From Hirundichthys speculiger (taxonomy: Eukaryota > Chordata > Actinopteri > Beloniformes > Exocoetidae), in contig JAGFBZ010002033.1 in assembly GCA_018398805.1 (NCBI GenBank), positions 2,255,501 through 2,319,500 of the forward strand: DNA of 64,000 bases, given 5' to 3'. Both the position numbers and the translations under genes were made by a program. The notes under the pieces are model-generated. The model was not told where the DNA came from. It saw nothing but the letters and a program-made list of their open reading frames with translations, and made no database searches. Of the stretch, positions 24,247 through 35,616 are shown piece after piece; positions within the stretch are counted from its first letter, which is position 1, and each line of letters starts with the position of its first letter.

Positions 24247-24262
24247 CCTAACCCTAACCCTA
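24247..24262. repeat. short interstitial telomere-like repeat
   Basis: 'cctaaccctaaccctac', about 2.5 units of the vertebrate telomere hexamer (TTAGGG on the other strand). Confidence 0.6.
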
Positions 24263-25766
24263 CACTGCCTGTACCTTCTGATGCCCATTTGCACCCAGCA
24301 ACCTGTTCAGGGGATATGTATTTATTTATTCATTTATAAGTGGGGTTGGGTGAAGTACTGACAGGGTAGTGAAGGACTGAGAAAGAAATTGAATTGGGGA
24401 GCTTAGCTATCAGCTACCCAGACTAAGGATCAGGGGGGAGATAAGTTTATAAAACAACTCAAATATCATAAATTTTATCACTGTTTCAAAGAGGACTGTA
24501 TTAGATATATTTTCATTGGATCACTTTTCTATGATTTCAGAGTTTTAGATCATTGATACTCTTTATTTTTTGCTAATGTTAACAAATGTTTTCCATCGCC
24601 TTCCTACATTGTGAGCTCTGTAGATGGACAAAGGTGCACAAATAAAGTTGGCTCAAATGTCCTCTATTTTTCCAAAACACCTGTGGTGCATGCAGATATG
24701 TCGACCTCTTAGTGCCACTGTGCGTGAAAGCTGGATGAAGAGAACAACCTCTGAGGATGATCTTAATTAACAAGATGCCTTTTTTGTAGAAGAAAGCATG
24801 CAGCAGCAGAGGGCACTGCGATAAAAGAGGTCAAACTGCAGCTTTGTATTAACGGCGTAACTGTGTTGGGAGCTGAATGCAACATCTGACAGCTGAGTGA
24901 TCAAAGACAGACCACACCAACACAGTACATGTGTGAGTGAACACATAGGATTGTATTAAATTGAAATAGTTGAAATCTGGACCACAACGATATCTCTATG
25001 TCTGAATACTCCAGAATGTTAAACATGGATGTTTAACATTTGCGTCCAGCGGCATCAAAAGCAGATGTGTTTTGAAGCAGAAGAAAAAGCACCTGCTCTT
25101 AAAACCACAGAGCCTCTGAAAGCATAAAAATGCATATTGACAACAAGACCTTAAGCAATTATAGGCCTTATCTTCCTGCCTGACAAACATTATGAGCTTT
25201 TAGCTGACACCTTACCTGCGCCTTCCCCATTGAATCATCTCTGCTAATGCAGAAAATGAAATGGCTAAGAGGTTTGTTAAAAACAATATCTGAATTGTTC
25301 AACCATCATTTTCCTCTTCAATAGCCCTTTCAAAGCTTTCATTAGTGAGCAGATGTGGTAAATGACAGCTGAAGAAAGAACACTAAGGGATGCGGAGGAT
25401 GTGGCGAAAGTCAATTTTTAAAGAAAACAGGATGCACAATGGCTTGAGATTCTTCCAAGTGGATGAAAATCACAAAGCGTAAAAGCCCAATTGTGTGACA
25501 AAAATTCAGGCATTAAAGTCTACAGATTGATCCATTTTTCTTTTCTCCCTGAAAAATCCTTGTGCATATAGACCACACGATTGGATGAAATAATCAAAGA
25601 CACAGAACTGTCTGGAAGCAAAATAAACTGCATGTCTGGACTGAAGAGCTGCGCAAATAATTTATTCCAAGTTTTCATGAAATGGGTACTAGAGTTCTAT
25701 TTGCTTCAGCATACTAAAGCAATTCTTAGAAAAACGCTGGCCAAGGAGACTGCCCTCTTCCCCTCT
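24263..25766. other. no feature recognised
   Basis: Plain sequence with a small 'atttatttattcattta' run at about 24320. No coding signal. Confidence 0.4.
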
Positions 25767-25789
25767 ACCCTAACCCTAACCCTAACCCT
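25767..25789. repeat. interstitial telomere-like repeat
   Basis: Three to four tandem units reading 'accctaaccctaaccctaac' in the same orientation as the tract at 24247. Confidence 0.75.
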
Positions 25790-26539
25790 TATATTTTTGT
25801 TTCAATTCAAGAGAGAAGGCCATAGTACAATTTCAGGATGCCTTTCTCTGGATGCGAATTATTGTAGGTTACCAAGTACAGTATGAGTCATCAACAGTTT
25901 CTGAATCATTTTCAAGTACAAACTTCAATGTACCGCTAAAAATACCCACAAACAACCTGTGGGTTTTTCTGAAGCAGCAGATGAAGGCATACACTGAAAC
26001 ACTGATTTTGATTTCATAGGGGCTTCGAATTTGGTCACAAATGTTAAGATACTATGAAATGTGCCAGCAACGTGGATGGATCTAATCCAGCAAAAAAAAA
26101 AAAAAAAAAGGCAACTATAAGAATCCTATGGTTTTAAACTGTTGGTGTTTCTACAATTCCTCTGGGTTTTCTTTATTTTCTCCTTTCTGATTAAAAATCA
26201 AGCATTTAGCAAATGGGCTAATGAGTTCTTAATCATTAATAATAGCTAATCATGACACATCTCATGATATTACCATAGTAACACAGCAGATGTCATCTAC
26301 GAGGGTGTAGTGTAAAAATATGGATGCAGTGTTCAATATGGGACCCATTAATTAAATGTAGCAAAGCTGCAATTTCACAGAGAGATAGCCGTATGTAGTT
26401 GAACACATTTATTTCCTCTTTTTCTACATTGTGGACAATTGTCTACATCCTATTTTGAGTGTTTAGATGGAAAAAGACAGCTGTGGTTTTATTTCTGTAT
26501 CATGTGTGCATGATGTGATCAGCCTTCCAAGAATAAAGG
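25790..26539. other. no feature recognised
   Basis: Plain AT-rich DNA with an A tract at about 26092-26108. Confidence 0.4.
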
Positions 26540-26790
26540 ATTTGTTTGCCCCTGCCCCAGGAAAAACCCAGGAGAAGGCAGGAATGGGAAGGTGCAGAAA
26601 CGGTGTGTGCACAGAGCAAATAAGAAGCATTTCATATGGGTGTGCAAGAAGAAGGGAAGCACTGAGGCTGGACAATGGACAAAGGGCAATGCTGTTTTTG
26701 AGGAGACGAGGGAAGAAAAGAAAATGAGAGGGAGAGAAAAGTGCGGAAAAAGAGTGAGAGAGGGGTGAAATGAAAGGGCAGAGAGGTACA
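26540..26790. repeat. purine-rich strand segment
   Basis: The plus strand is strongly purine-biased, most so at 26695-26790 ('gaggagacgagggaagaaaa', 'gagagggagagaaaagtgcg'). The bias removes stop codons from the pyrimidine-rich complement and explains a 199-codon open frame on the minus strand (26463-27062), which has a Phe/Leu/Ser/Pro composition and no domain. Confidence 0.6.
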
Positions 26791-27073
26791 AAAAACCTTC
26801 CAAACATTATATTGCCAAATTCGAGGGCAACAGGGGTTGACGAGGCATGACTGAATTCAGCAAAGCAGAGCACCTGGCTGTGCTTTTGATAATTAGAATC
26901 AAAGGAATCAAAGAAAACTCCCTTGGGATTAGCCAGCAACCTCTTAGGTGGCAAGAACACCTCCCAACAAAAAAATCTTGCCAGAAACACTGAAGTATAG
27001 GCCCAAATAAAGATTAAACACCTCTGACTAATTGAAAATGTTAAAAAGGACCGAAACTTCAAATGAAGTGGTT

Positions 27074-27104
<31 letters not shown>

Positions 27105-27844
27105 TTTGTCCTTACAGAACTAATTAGTTTAACTAATATGAACAAATTATCTTGTTGGTGCTAATTATTATTCCCATGTTTTTATGACAGTTAGTTTAAT
27201 TTTTGCATTTTTAATTCAGACATACACAAAATCCACCTGGGTCTCTTGTAAGAAGCAATGTGAGCCTGTAAGGATGAGTTCACATTCTAGTGAGATTCTG
27301 TCTCCTTTTTGTATCTCGCAATCAAAGCTACAGGCAGCTTGTCTTTGATACATATCATTTATGAAATGAATAATAAAATGGAAGCCTGCGCTCTTGAGTC
27401 ATTTAAACCCAGAACACTGGGCTCGACAGGAGCAGAGTATTTCCATATGCCTGTCCTCAGAAAATTGTAATGAAATATTAAAATATAGCATGATTCAGTG
27501 ATTGGTGTGGGGAATCTCTTGAAGGATAATTTACATTTATTTCAGCCTGGTTATCTTCTATTTCTGGGCTTATTGTGACTCTTGCGCTAACTTTGCTTCT
27601 TTCACTCACTATGACCACCAGCTATCATTATAACCCAACTGACGTGCCAAACTGTGACAACCCAAAAGAAGCCAAAGCCAAATAGGAAATGAGAAGAACA
27701 TTTACATCCTGCAGGCAAGACTTGTTGCCCTAATTTTAAGGACTTATGACTTGACTCACACTTTAGCATTCATTACATTCAGACTAACATATCAGAGATG
27801 AGGCCTCAGGTTTTATATAATATGTCATAATAACTTGACACAGT
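26791..27844. other. no gene recognised; T/G tract
   Basis: A long T tract broken by single G residues lies at 27069-27107. No other feature seen. Confidence 0.45.
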
Positions 27845-27849
27845 AATAA

Positions 27850-28440
27850 AAGAGTAGAGGGGCCATCCAGCTTGTTATCAGCAGATACTTCAAAAGCCTG
27901 CATCTCTGACGGTAGGGGGTTACATTAGTGTCTACGGCGTGAGCTGCTTACACATCTGGAAAGGGTCCATCAATGATGAAGACTACCTAGAGGCTTTAGA
28001 GCAAAATATGCTCCCATCCAGATGAGGTCTACTTTCAGGGAAGACCTTGCATATTCCAGCAAGACTGTGCTAAACCACATACTGCATCCATCACAACAGC
28101 ATGGCTTCACAGAAGAAGAATCTAGGTGCTGAACTGGTCTGCCTGCAGTCCAGACCTTTCACCAACAGAAAACATCCATCCATCCATCCATCATCTGCGC
28201 CCGCTTAAGCCTATACAGGGTCACGAGGATCTGCTGGAGTCTAACCCAGCTCCCTTCGGGCGAAAGGCAGGGTAGGTCTCCAGCCAACAGAAAACATCCA
28301 GCAACAAAGGCCCAGGACTATTGAGCAGCTAGAATCCTCCATCAGGCAAGAATTGCACTGAATTGGCTTCTCTCCTAAAACTCTCCTAAAACTCCAGAAA
28401 CTCTCCTCACTTCCCAGATGTTTACAGACAGCTAAAATGC
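27850..28440 (+). pseudogene. Tc1-like transposase relic, catalytic half (family B), interrupted by a SINE
   Basis: The sequence follows the C-terminal half of a fish Tc1 transposase from 'ggccatccagcttgttatca' to 'tgtttacagacagc'. FQQDCAKPH (GAC, 28063-28065) carries the second catalytic Asp, with Cys replacing the usual Asn. SPDLSPTEN carries the third residue, Glu (GAA, 28168-28170), exactly 105 nt downstream, so the DD34E spacing is kept. The frame is broken upstream ('ccatccagatgaggtctac' reads a stop) and a SINE piece interrupts it at 28179-28284. The transposase match then continues with 'ttgagcagctagaatcctcc'. It is the same family as 17590-17912. Confidence 0.85.
28179..28284 (-). 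mobile_element. SINE 3' fragment with 16-bp target duplication
   Basis: The insert is flanked by identical 16-mers 'caacagaaaacatcca' (28163-28178 and 28285-28300). It begins with 'tccatccatcca', then 'tctgcgcccgcttaagccta' and 'ggtcacgaggatctgctgg'. This is the 3' end of the fish SINE (or the LINE that shares its tail), inserted in minus orientation and truncated at its 5' side. A long target duplication fits target-primed reverse transcription. Confidence 0.85.
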
Positions 28441-31400
28441 CAGAGAAAGTGAGAGTGTGTCCACCTTTCTTTCACTAATTTCTCGCGTGCTGATAAAAAG
28501 TGCTCTGCTAAATGTTTCATCTGTACAAAAATCATCAAGGAGATGATAGGGACATCTTCAAACTTTAATCATCATCTGTCAAGATATTTAGCCAGAGAAG
28601 TACTTCTACAATAATTGAATTTTGTTCAGTTTATAGCAGGGGCAGAGCAGCGGAGAAAACTGTGACTGTGAGAGGAGGACTTGTTGGCCAGTGGAGTTAG
28701 AACTTACTTTTACTACTCCCAACTCCCAACTCACTACTCACTTTGTCTTCTTTCGCAGGCTGCTAGACTGCTGCAGAGCTGCTGCAGAGCTGCTGCTGAA
28801 GCTGTTGCTTACTGATGTTAAAGTGCGGCTAACCTCCCTAGCCACCATTAAATGGTGCAGATGGCCTTTTAGTTAAATTTGTCATTTTCAAGTTACTGTA
28901 AGCTTTATCGATTTCAGTGTAAGTTGCTTTGGACAAAACTACAGCTAAGAGCTAGGCTATAAAAATGTTATCAAGCATTTAAAGCATTTTCATGAATTAC
29001 TGAAATATGTATATTTAGGGATACTTAAAATGTGTTATGAAAACTGTGCATGTGTTTAAAAAGCTGACAGCTGTGTCATTTGGACTGAACTTGATCCAGA
29101 CTCAACTTCGATTAATTGTGGAGGTGAATCGTAAACTAGTTATTGCTCAGCTGGAGCAAGAGTCAGGAGGGATGGACAGCTGGTGGTCAGGGCTGGTTCC
29201 AGGGCCCTGGAAGTAATACTCCATCTGCAAAACACCGTGAAAGAGCCTACAAAGAGTTTCTGAAAAGATTAGGGATGCCCCATTCAGCCTAATATAAATG
29301 AATTTTGAAACTACAATTTTGTGGTGAAAAAAGTGTTCCTCTTAGATATTGGTGCAATGGTGCTGAAATAAACAAGGATTGATTAATGTAGCAGGATGCA
29401 TTATGCACAAGAGCCAGATAGGCATGACCAAATGTGCGACTATGCAGCTCAGTAAATGAGTTAAGAAAATGATGATTGAGCCTCATAAGAGGGGAGTTCA
29501 TGGTATTCACCCAGATAAACCGTAGCTTCTCTAAATTGCAACAGTAAAGCTGATATAACGTAGCTGAAGAGAGAATGCCCCCACATTTTTAGCATTGCGG
29601 GACTTGTAAACTGGGTTTTTGAGTAAACTTTCTCTCTCAATGTAAGAGACACACTTGTGCTCACTAGGGTGTGCAGCAGATGATATTATAATGTAAGATC
29701 ACACCAGGCAGGCTAAATGATGTCAAAATATACCTTCAATTATAACTTATTGCCACATTGCCCCGAAAGACACCAAAATGAAGATCTTTGAGTTTGCCAC
29801 TTAAATGTACCAGCTTAGTCATTTTTAACAGCATACGGCAGTAACAAAACTTAAGAAGACTTAATTCTAAAATATAGCGAAACATAAGGCTAGTTTTTCC
29901 TCTGATTTCTGCAGTGTGTCCTATATGATGGAAATGCAGGCAAATCTGCATAAATCTACATACACATCAAAAGTATCCCAGTTAAACACATTTACCATGA
30001 CTGAAAATCACCTAGAAGGTATCCATAAAATGGACTCCTTTTAAACAGGGGACATCTCCCTCTTTTGTTTCACTGTACCATCGCCACTGCTACTCTCCCA
30101 TGATTCAAAGAACAGATGAAAAGCACAAAACCTCATTGAGTTTATTGACATAAACCCATCAAAACTAGATGAGGTTAATGAAATCTGTTTCACGCTTCAA
30201 TGTCTCTCTGTAACTGCGTTATTCAGTTTCCATGCACAGTAAGATTCCTGTTTTTTTGCTTTAAAAAGATTCATATTAAATTCATATGAAATCATTTACA
30301 TGGCAAATTGAAATGAATATTCCACTTTGAACAGTCCCATGTAAATGCAGTAGTTTAGATGACTGTGCCAGAAAGTAGTTTATACTCCCTGCTACTCTCC
30401 GGCTAAGAAGCATGATGGAGCTCTGTTGTCTACCTTCGTTTTCATGACCATGTGTGGTCTATATATGTCTAAAAAGCTGAATCAAACATGAATAAAGTTT
30501 TGCTGAGGCCTGGCCATTTCTTAAACTACAGCGGCTTCAACTGTGCAACAGCATGTGCTGCAAACCCTCAAACCAAACCTGTGACCTTGTGGTATCATTA
30601 AAAGAGACAGTTTTCAGTCATAACTCTTCCTTTATTCATTAGACTTTTTTTAGTCCATTGACATGAAGTACAACTGTACATCATTTAAGATTTTAATCAT
30701 TTGTTAATATTAAATTAGAGTAAGCCTCTTGACTCCACTCCATGGCCCTCTTCCAGTATTGGGCCTCTTTTGAAATCAGTGTTAAAGCTTAATACTCCAC
30801 TTCCAAAGCAGAAGACGGGCAGCATGAGTTTAAGATGAATTGTGATACGTATGTCAGAGTTAATAACTGACTTCAAACATTTTTTTGAATTGTTTTTCAT
30901 TATATGTCCCCTTTATTGTTGCTTGAGTTTATGGGTCTCTGAAGCAACATTACCGTAGCCTTGCAATGGATCCTGGGAATCAATTAAAATTTTTCATTTC
31001 AACACAAGGATAAGGGCTTGAGTGGGTAAGAGTGGGCTTGTTCCATACCGTAGCTTTGAACACCATCAGTGCAAGGAGTGAGTGGAGTCTGCATGACATT
31101 TAAGCAGTGTATTATCAGCCCACATGCCTGACACACGGAACCAAACACCCACCACTGTTGCTTGCAAAAAAAAAAAAAGTGACATACAAGACATACAACT
31201 TGCAATGCATCATCAAATCTAAAGCCTGGAAATTGTTTAGTCTTTTTAAAATATATATATATCTGAGAAAGGAAAAGTGATTATCTAGGTTAAAAAAAAT
31301 GTTAAGAACTGTATCAGACTATTTCAAGTGACGCCAAATTGAACTGCGGCAAATTGCTCTGTGTAAAACCGTATCATATCTGAATCCTGTCATTCCAAGT

Positions 31401-32600
31401 GCATCTTGAAAAATATTGGATTGTTTTCTACAGGTGGTTCACATTGTTTTGTGGAATTAATTAAGTTGATAAATGTTTCCATTGCACTGAAATATTTTAA
31501 GACAGACAGCTAATCTCTCCTGTAGCAAGTGAGCAATAAACAATTATCTGCAGGGGTGTCTATCACCTCTATACAAGATAAATTAGTATCTACATTGAAG
31601 GGGCATACATATTTAAAAAGAACTGCAGTTCTAAACAAGTGTTTCAACATAGCTCTTTCTTTCTACTGTAAGTGAAAACAAGCCTTTTCTAAAGATGAGG
31701 GGTTGGTTGGCTGTTTTTAAATAGATATAAAAAATATGAGACCAAGCAATCACAAGTATTTTTGCAGCTCATGACACAAGAAAAAAACTGAATGAAGTCC
31801 TCAGTGTCTGCATCTTTATCTCGTGCCTTGTTTCTCTTACTTGTCCCTGCTGTTTTAGAATCCACGAATTCATTAGGACGTCTCATCAAGTAAGTTCAGG
31901 TGCTATCAAAATACTCAATTTATGCTCAAAACCCTTTTGTCCAGAGTTATTTTGTTGTTATAAATTTTAAATATTTCTAAATCCAAATGATCTCCAGATG
32001 TTTCTGAGAGCATCAGCATGCACCGGTGTGATAATGGTGCAGACATGCTGCTACATGCTGATGCAGATATCTCTGCAGCAAAACATCAGTCAACGATGAG
32101 AATGATGATGAGAATATAACATGGACGCTTCAGTTGTTTTATCTTCCTTGATCTGATCCAAGGCTCCGTGTACCAACAAAACTGTCCCAGCTTTAAAATC
32201 AGATATTGATTTGTATCAGATTTACACAGTGATTGCATGTTTTCATATAAAAAGCATGATTCAGGCACAAAGATTATGATTTACATGCCCCACTCTGATA
32301 AAGGGCAGAGTTGGAAAAAAAAAAGGATCATTCCACGAAAGTACCACGAAAATTATAGTTGCAACCAAAAAATTAAAGTGGTGTATTATCTCAGGGAGGA
32401 TGAACAGTCTTTCCGGAAACTGTACTGGTCTTACCTGTAATTACCTCGAGCTAGTTAAAAGCAAACATTTAAGGCTGGCAGAAAACTATAAAATGCTGTG
32501 AAAATACAACAGAACTTTGCATGTTAATAATTGGAAACAAAAGGAGCAAAAAGCATCAGTTTATGAATATTATGTGATATTTTACTTTTTAATTTCAGAC
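28441..32600. other. no gene recognised
   Basis: More than 4 kb without a supportable gene. A small tandem run of 'ctgctgcagag' units lies at about 28769-28800. An A tract is at 31168-31179 and (AT)n at about 31249-31262. Nothing else recognised. Confidence 0.4.
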
Positions 32601-33084
32601 TACAGTGATCCCTTATTTTTTTAATAAGGGACGGGGCCCCCCGTGAAAATCAAAATCCATAAACGGGAGCCACAGCCCCCCGAGCCTAAATATTGTGTTT
32701 AAGATATGTTAAAAAAAACGCAAAAAAGTAGCGAGGCACTGCAGCAAAACAAGACAAAGGCTCAACTGTGGTCTTTCTGTGGTTTTTCTGTTACCTTCAC
32801 AGCCTTTGGTCTCTGAACCGTAGTAAAGAAACCGCTGGTGTTATTTGTGGCTCGTAATTACCGGCTAACACGCTAACAACAACAAAAGAAACAGTCCGGT
32901 TTTCTCTGCATGGAACGGGTACTTTATTCTGGCACTGCAGGAACTTGTAACATCACACAGGTTGTATTGTTGGGCTCCTGTCTGTTAACACAGAATGTAA
33001 ATCTATACACGCTGGGCTGCTGTTTATGCTCACTCCACTTTTCATCTAACCCCGTTTTCTTCTGCCGTGCCACCACACACACTC

Positions 33085-33122
33085 CATTACCCATAAGGCC
33101 ACATCATTACCCATAAGGCCAC
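33085..33122. repeat. 20-bp tandem duplication
   Basis: 'cattacccataaggccac' occurs twice, at 33085-33102 and 33105-33122, each followed or joined by two extra bases. Confidence 0.85.
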
Positions 33123-33283
33123 CTTCTTAAAGGGGCCAGGCTGGCTCACAACATTTCTTCGCTGTGAGAGAACGCGCACAACATCCTGTGATGTTTCCTC
33201 GATTTTTTCTTGATCTTTTTTATTATATTATATATTTCTGAAAAACGGATTCCTGCAGTTTCTGATTCCCGCAGTACTCCCAC

Positions 33284-33422
33284 AGTCCACTCTTTGTGGA
33301 TTGCGGGAGTACCCGGAGAAAACCCACACTCCTCACAGAAAAGCCCGAGGTGAGATTCCAGTCTGCTGTGAGGGGACAGAAGGAAGGTGACAGCTATAAC
33401 TGCTGCACCACCGTGCTGCAGC
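33284..33422 (-). mobile_element. SINE 5' part nested in the Tigger-like element
   Basis: On the minus strand it starts with a tRNA-like head ('cacggtggtgcagcagttat') and continues with 'cttttctgtgaggagtgtgg' and 'gttttctccgggtactcc'. It breaks off at 'cacaaagagtgg'. The distal body is absent. Confidence 0.65.
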
Positions 33423-34164
33423 GTACCAATTTAGTTCGTTTCAAATCTTCAGAATCAGAGGATCCTCCATTAAATAAATCGGTGTCTGCCGCACAACTTT
33501 CAGCTGCTCTGATGTAAATCAGTGTGCAAATGAATAACAGACTTCACTGTTTTTTTGTCATCTTTTACTGTCTGCATCAGTGTGTAATTCATGACTGCAG
33601 GGAGATAAATCCCTCACTGGGTTTTGTTAACCACTATCACAATATAATATCTGTGTGTGTGTTTTCCCCAGTAAATGCTTATAAATATGCAAAACTGCAA
33701 AACAATTCAAACAATTAATTAAAAAGAAAAACTAGAATAATGAAGTGTTAAAATCACCAAGAGAAATGTATGTTTTAGATTTGAGAGCAATTTGTAATTC
33801 CTTCTATTATTAAGGTGCATACTACATAAAACCAGCTGAGCCAGCAGTTACATGTGCAAAGGGAATATCTAAGGTTTGCAATTACCGGATCAAGAACTGC
33901 ATTTGCCAGATTTAAATGAAAAGATGTGGGTTAGCTTCAAAGCTTTGGCAGAGAAGTCTTATAAATGAATAAAGGAATATTTCTGAAAAATCCGTGAATA
34001 ACTAAAACCGCGGAACTTAAAGCGCGAATTGGCGAGGGATTACTGTACTGCGGTCAAGCAGCAGCCCTGACAAAATATACAAAGAAGCATGAATTAAGCC
34101 CCCAAAAAGTACAGCAGCATTGGTATACTTCCGGTTTTCAAACTAAGGGCTTAAAAAAGAAAAA

Positions 34165-34225
34165 TTTTAAAAAGCAGATCCCCGTGACCCTGTTTAGGAC
34201 GAAATGGGTATAGATGATGGATGAA
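34165..34225 (+). mobile_element. SINE tail fragment
   Basis: 'ccccgtgaccctgtttagga' followed by 'gatgatggatg' matches the 3' end of the fish SINE. Confidence 0.55.
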
Positions 34226-34237
34226 TAAACAGAACAT

Positions 34238-34334
34238 TTAAAAAATGCGATTAATGTGCAATTAATCACGAGTTAACTGTGAAAATCTTGCGATTAATCG
34301 CGATTAAAAAAAATGTTATCGACTGACAGCCCTA
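34238..34334. mobile_element. hAT terminal fragment
   Basis: Repeated 'gcgattaat' and 'gattaatcgcgatt' motifs end in 'gactgacagcccta'. This is the terminus of a widespread vertebrate hAT family that begins 'tagggctgtc' on the other strand. The partner end is not in place. Confidence 0.6.
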
Positions 34335-34434
34335 ATAAAAATAAGTGTGTGCTGGTGGTTTCAGGCCTGCTTCAATCCCACTTTCATTCCAGGGTTTGGG
34401 TAAGATAATATTATCTGTTTTGTCAACCTATCCA

Positions 34435-34485
34435 ATGTATATTCTGCCTCTCGCCTGATGACAGCTGGGATAAGGGCCAGCCTAT
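34435..34485 (+). mobile_element. SINE body fragment
   Basis: 'attctgcctctcgcctgatg' and 'acagctgggataagggcc' match the central-distal part of the SINE. It lies downstream of the tail fragment at 34165-34225, so this is a separate copy or a rearranged one. Confidence 0.5.
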
Positions 34486-34747
34486 TGAATCATTAATTAT
34501 AATCAAGAATATACTTTATGAGTCTGAAATGGGCCTTTCTATCTAATCAGTCTACTTAGGTACTTCAAGAATGTCATAGATGAGGTGTCTAGTATAGAGG
34601 ACCCAAACACAGGCTCACGGGCACAAGGATTTAAGATAAATCAGCCTTATTTCATTCAGACCCAAGTCCTTTGCTGAACCGTGATTTGTCCCCAGTTTTG
34701 CTTAGAAACACTATTGTCTTCCTTTTCTTTCATCTGGTAACCTCCCA

Positions 34748-35616
34748 GAGCTTGTTTCAGAGAGGAGGCTCAACAAACCCTGAGTTAAGAAACTTTGAGT
34801 TTTCAATTCCAAATTGGGAGTTTAAAGTCATTCTGTCAACTCTGAGTATATTAACTCTGAGTAACTGCAACTCTACAAAAGACATCATCAGTGGTCCTCC
34901 ATTACTGTGATTCACCATGGCAACGCCAGGTCAACAGAAGAGATCTGCCAGTTCTTCTTTATTGAATTAGAGCTTTTATTGCAATCATGTAACTTTCTGG
35001 AAAAATTTAAGACCGATGCAGCGGTGAAGGAAAGACAGTTGATGTGGGAGAAATTGCAAGAGAAATTGAGTAATTTGAACATTTGATGGAATGTGAAATT
35101 CTGCCTTAAAAAGAAAAAAAAAATTTAAACTTAAAAGGAGTTGAAGATGTATAAAAACATAATTCAGGCAAATATCCAAACTGGAATGTAACAGGTTCAA
35201 TCGTACTCACTTTACCAACAAGCAAAGGAAAAAAGTAATTAAAGGACCTTAGTAGGAATATATTAAGCAGGTAATGCATCCAATCACATTGGGAAGTCAT
35301 AAAGGAAAACTTCTTTGCTCGCAGAATTGGAAGCAATTATTGCTATCAAATGCTATCAAAAAGTTATTCTAAATCAGTAATAATACCAATTTTTAAATGC
35401 GACGTCTTCAAAATGCACATTATCTGATCGATAGTCTAATGAAATTAAGCCAGGTTCAGCTTTTTGAAGGGGAGGAGACTGCTCTTGACCAGATTTAGAC
35501 AAGTGAGTCAGTTACCAAGGTGACAGACTCCAAGTATGGCTTGCCTCCGTTTCTGAAACAGGTTTACCAAAACCTTCTTGCTACCTTGTGAAGCCACCTT
35601 CCTGAAACTGGCCCCC
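34748..35616 (+). mobile_element. PIF/Harbinger-type element, copy 1
   Basis: It starts 'gcttgtttcagagaggagg' and ends with the inverted counterpart 'ccttcctgaaactggccccc'. Subterminal 'actctgagta' motifs are scattered as in this fish family. It matches the element at 43413-44340 in the same orientation, for example 'gtgaaggaaagacagttgat' and 'aaatgcgacgtcttcaaaat'. A remnant of the Myb-like accessory protein gene is inside (separate entry). The nuclease-type transposase is not preserved. Confidence 0.65.
34917..35086 (+). pseudogene. Harbinger Myb/SANT-like protein remnant
   Basis: The ATG in 'caccatgg' context starts MATPGQQKRSASSS. After one frameshift the sequence reads FFIELELLLQSCNFLEKF and then KTDAAVKERQLMWEKLQEKL, ending at TGA. 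This follows the pattern of the short Myb/SANT-like DNA-binding protein carried by Harbinger elements (acidic 'E.E.LL' helix, then 'AA..KE...W..I'). That protein normally guides the transposase to the element ends. Only this first domain is left here. Confidence 0.55.

Larger units (their letters stand above)
32603..34045. mobile_element. Tigger-like (pogo-type) element, non-autonomous
   Basis: The left end is 'cagtgatcccttattttttt' and the right end, reverse-complemented, is 'cagtaatccctcgccaattc', flanked by TA at 32601-32602 and 34046-34047. Subterminal sequence refers to 'gaaaatcaaaatccataaa' on the left and 'tgaataactaaaaccgcgg' on the right, as in pogo/Tigger derivatives. The interior (1,443 bp) has no transposase. 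It contains a SINE piece at 33284-33422 and a 20-bp tandem duplication at 33085-33122. Confidence 0.75.

Noticed and set aside
26463..27062. 199-codon open frame on the minus strand, the longest in the window
   Set aside because: It is the complement of a purine-rich stretch, which lacks stop codons by composition. The product is a Phe/Ser/Leu/Pro-rich string with no domain.
28163..28300. The 16-bp direct repeats as a CRISPR-like array
   Set aside because: There are only two copies, and they are explained as the target duplication of a SINE fragment.
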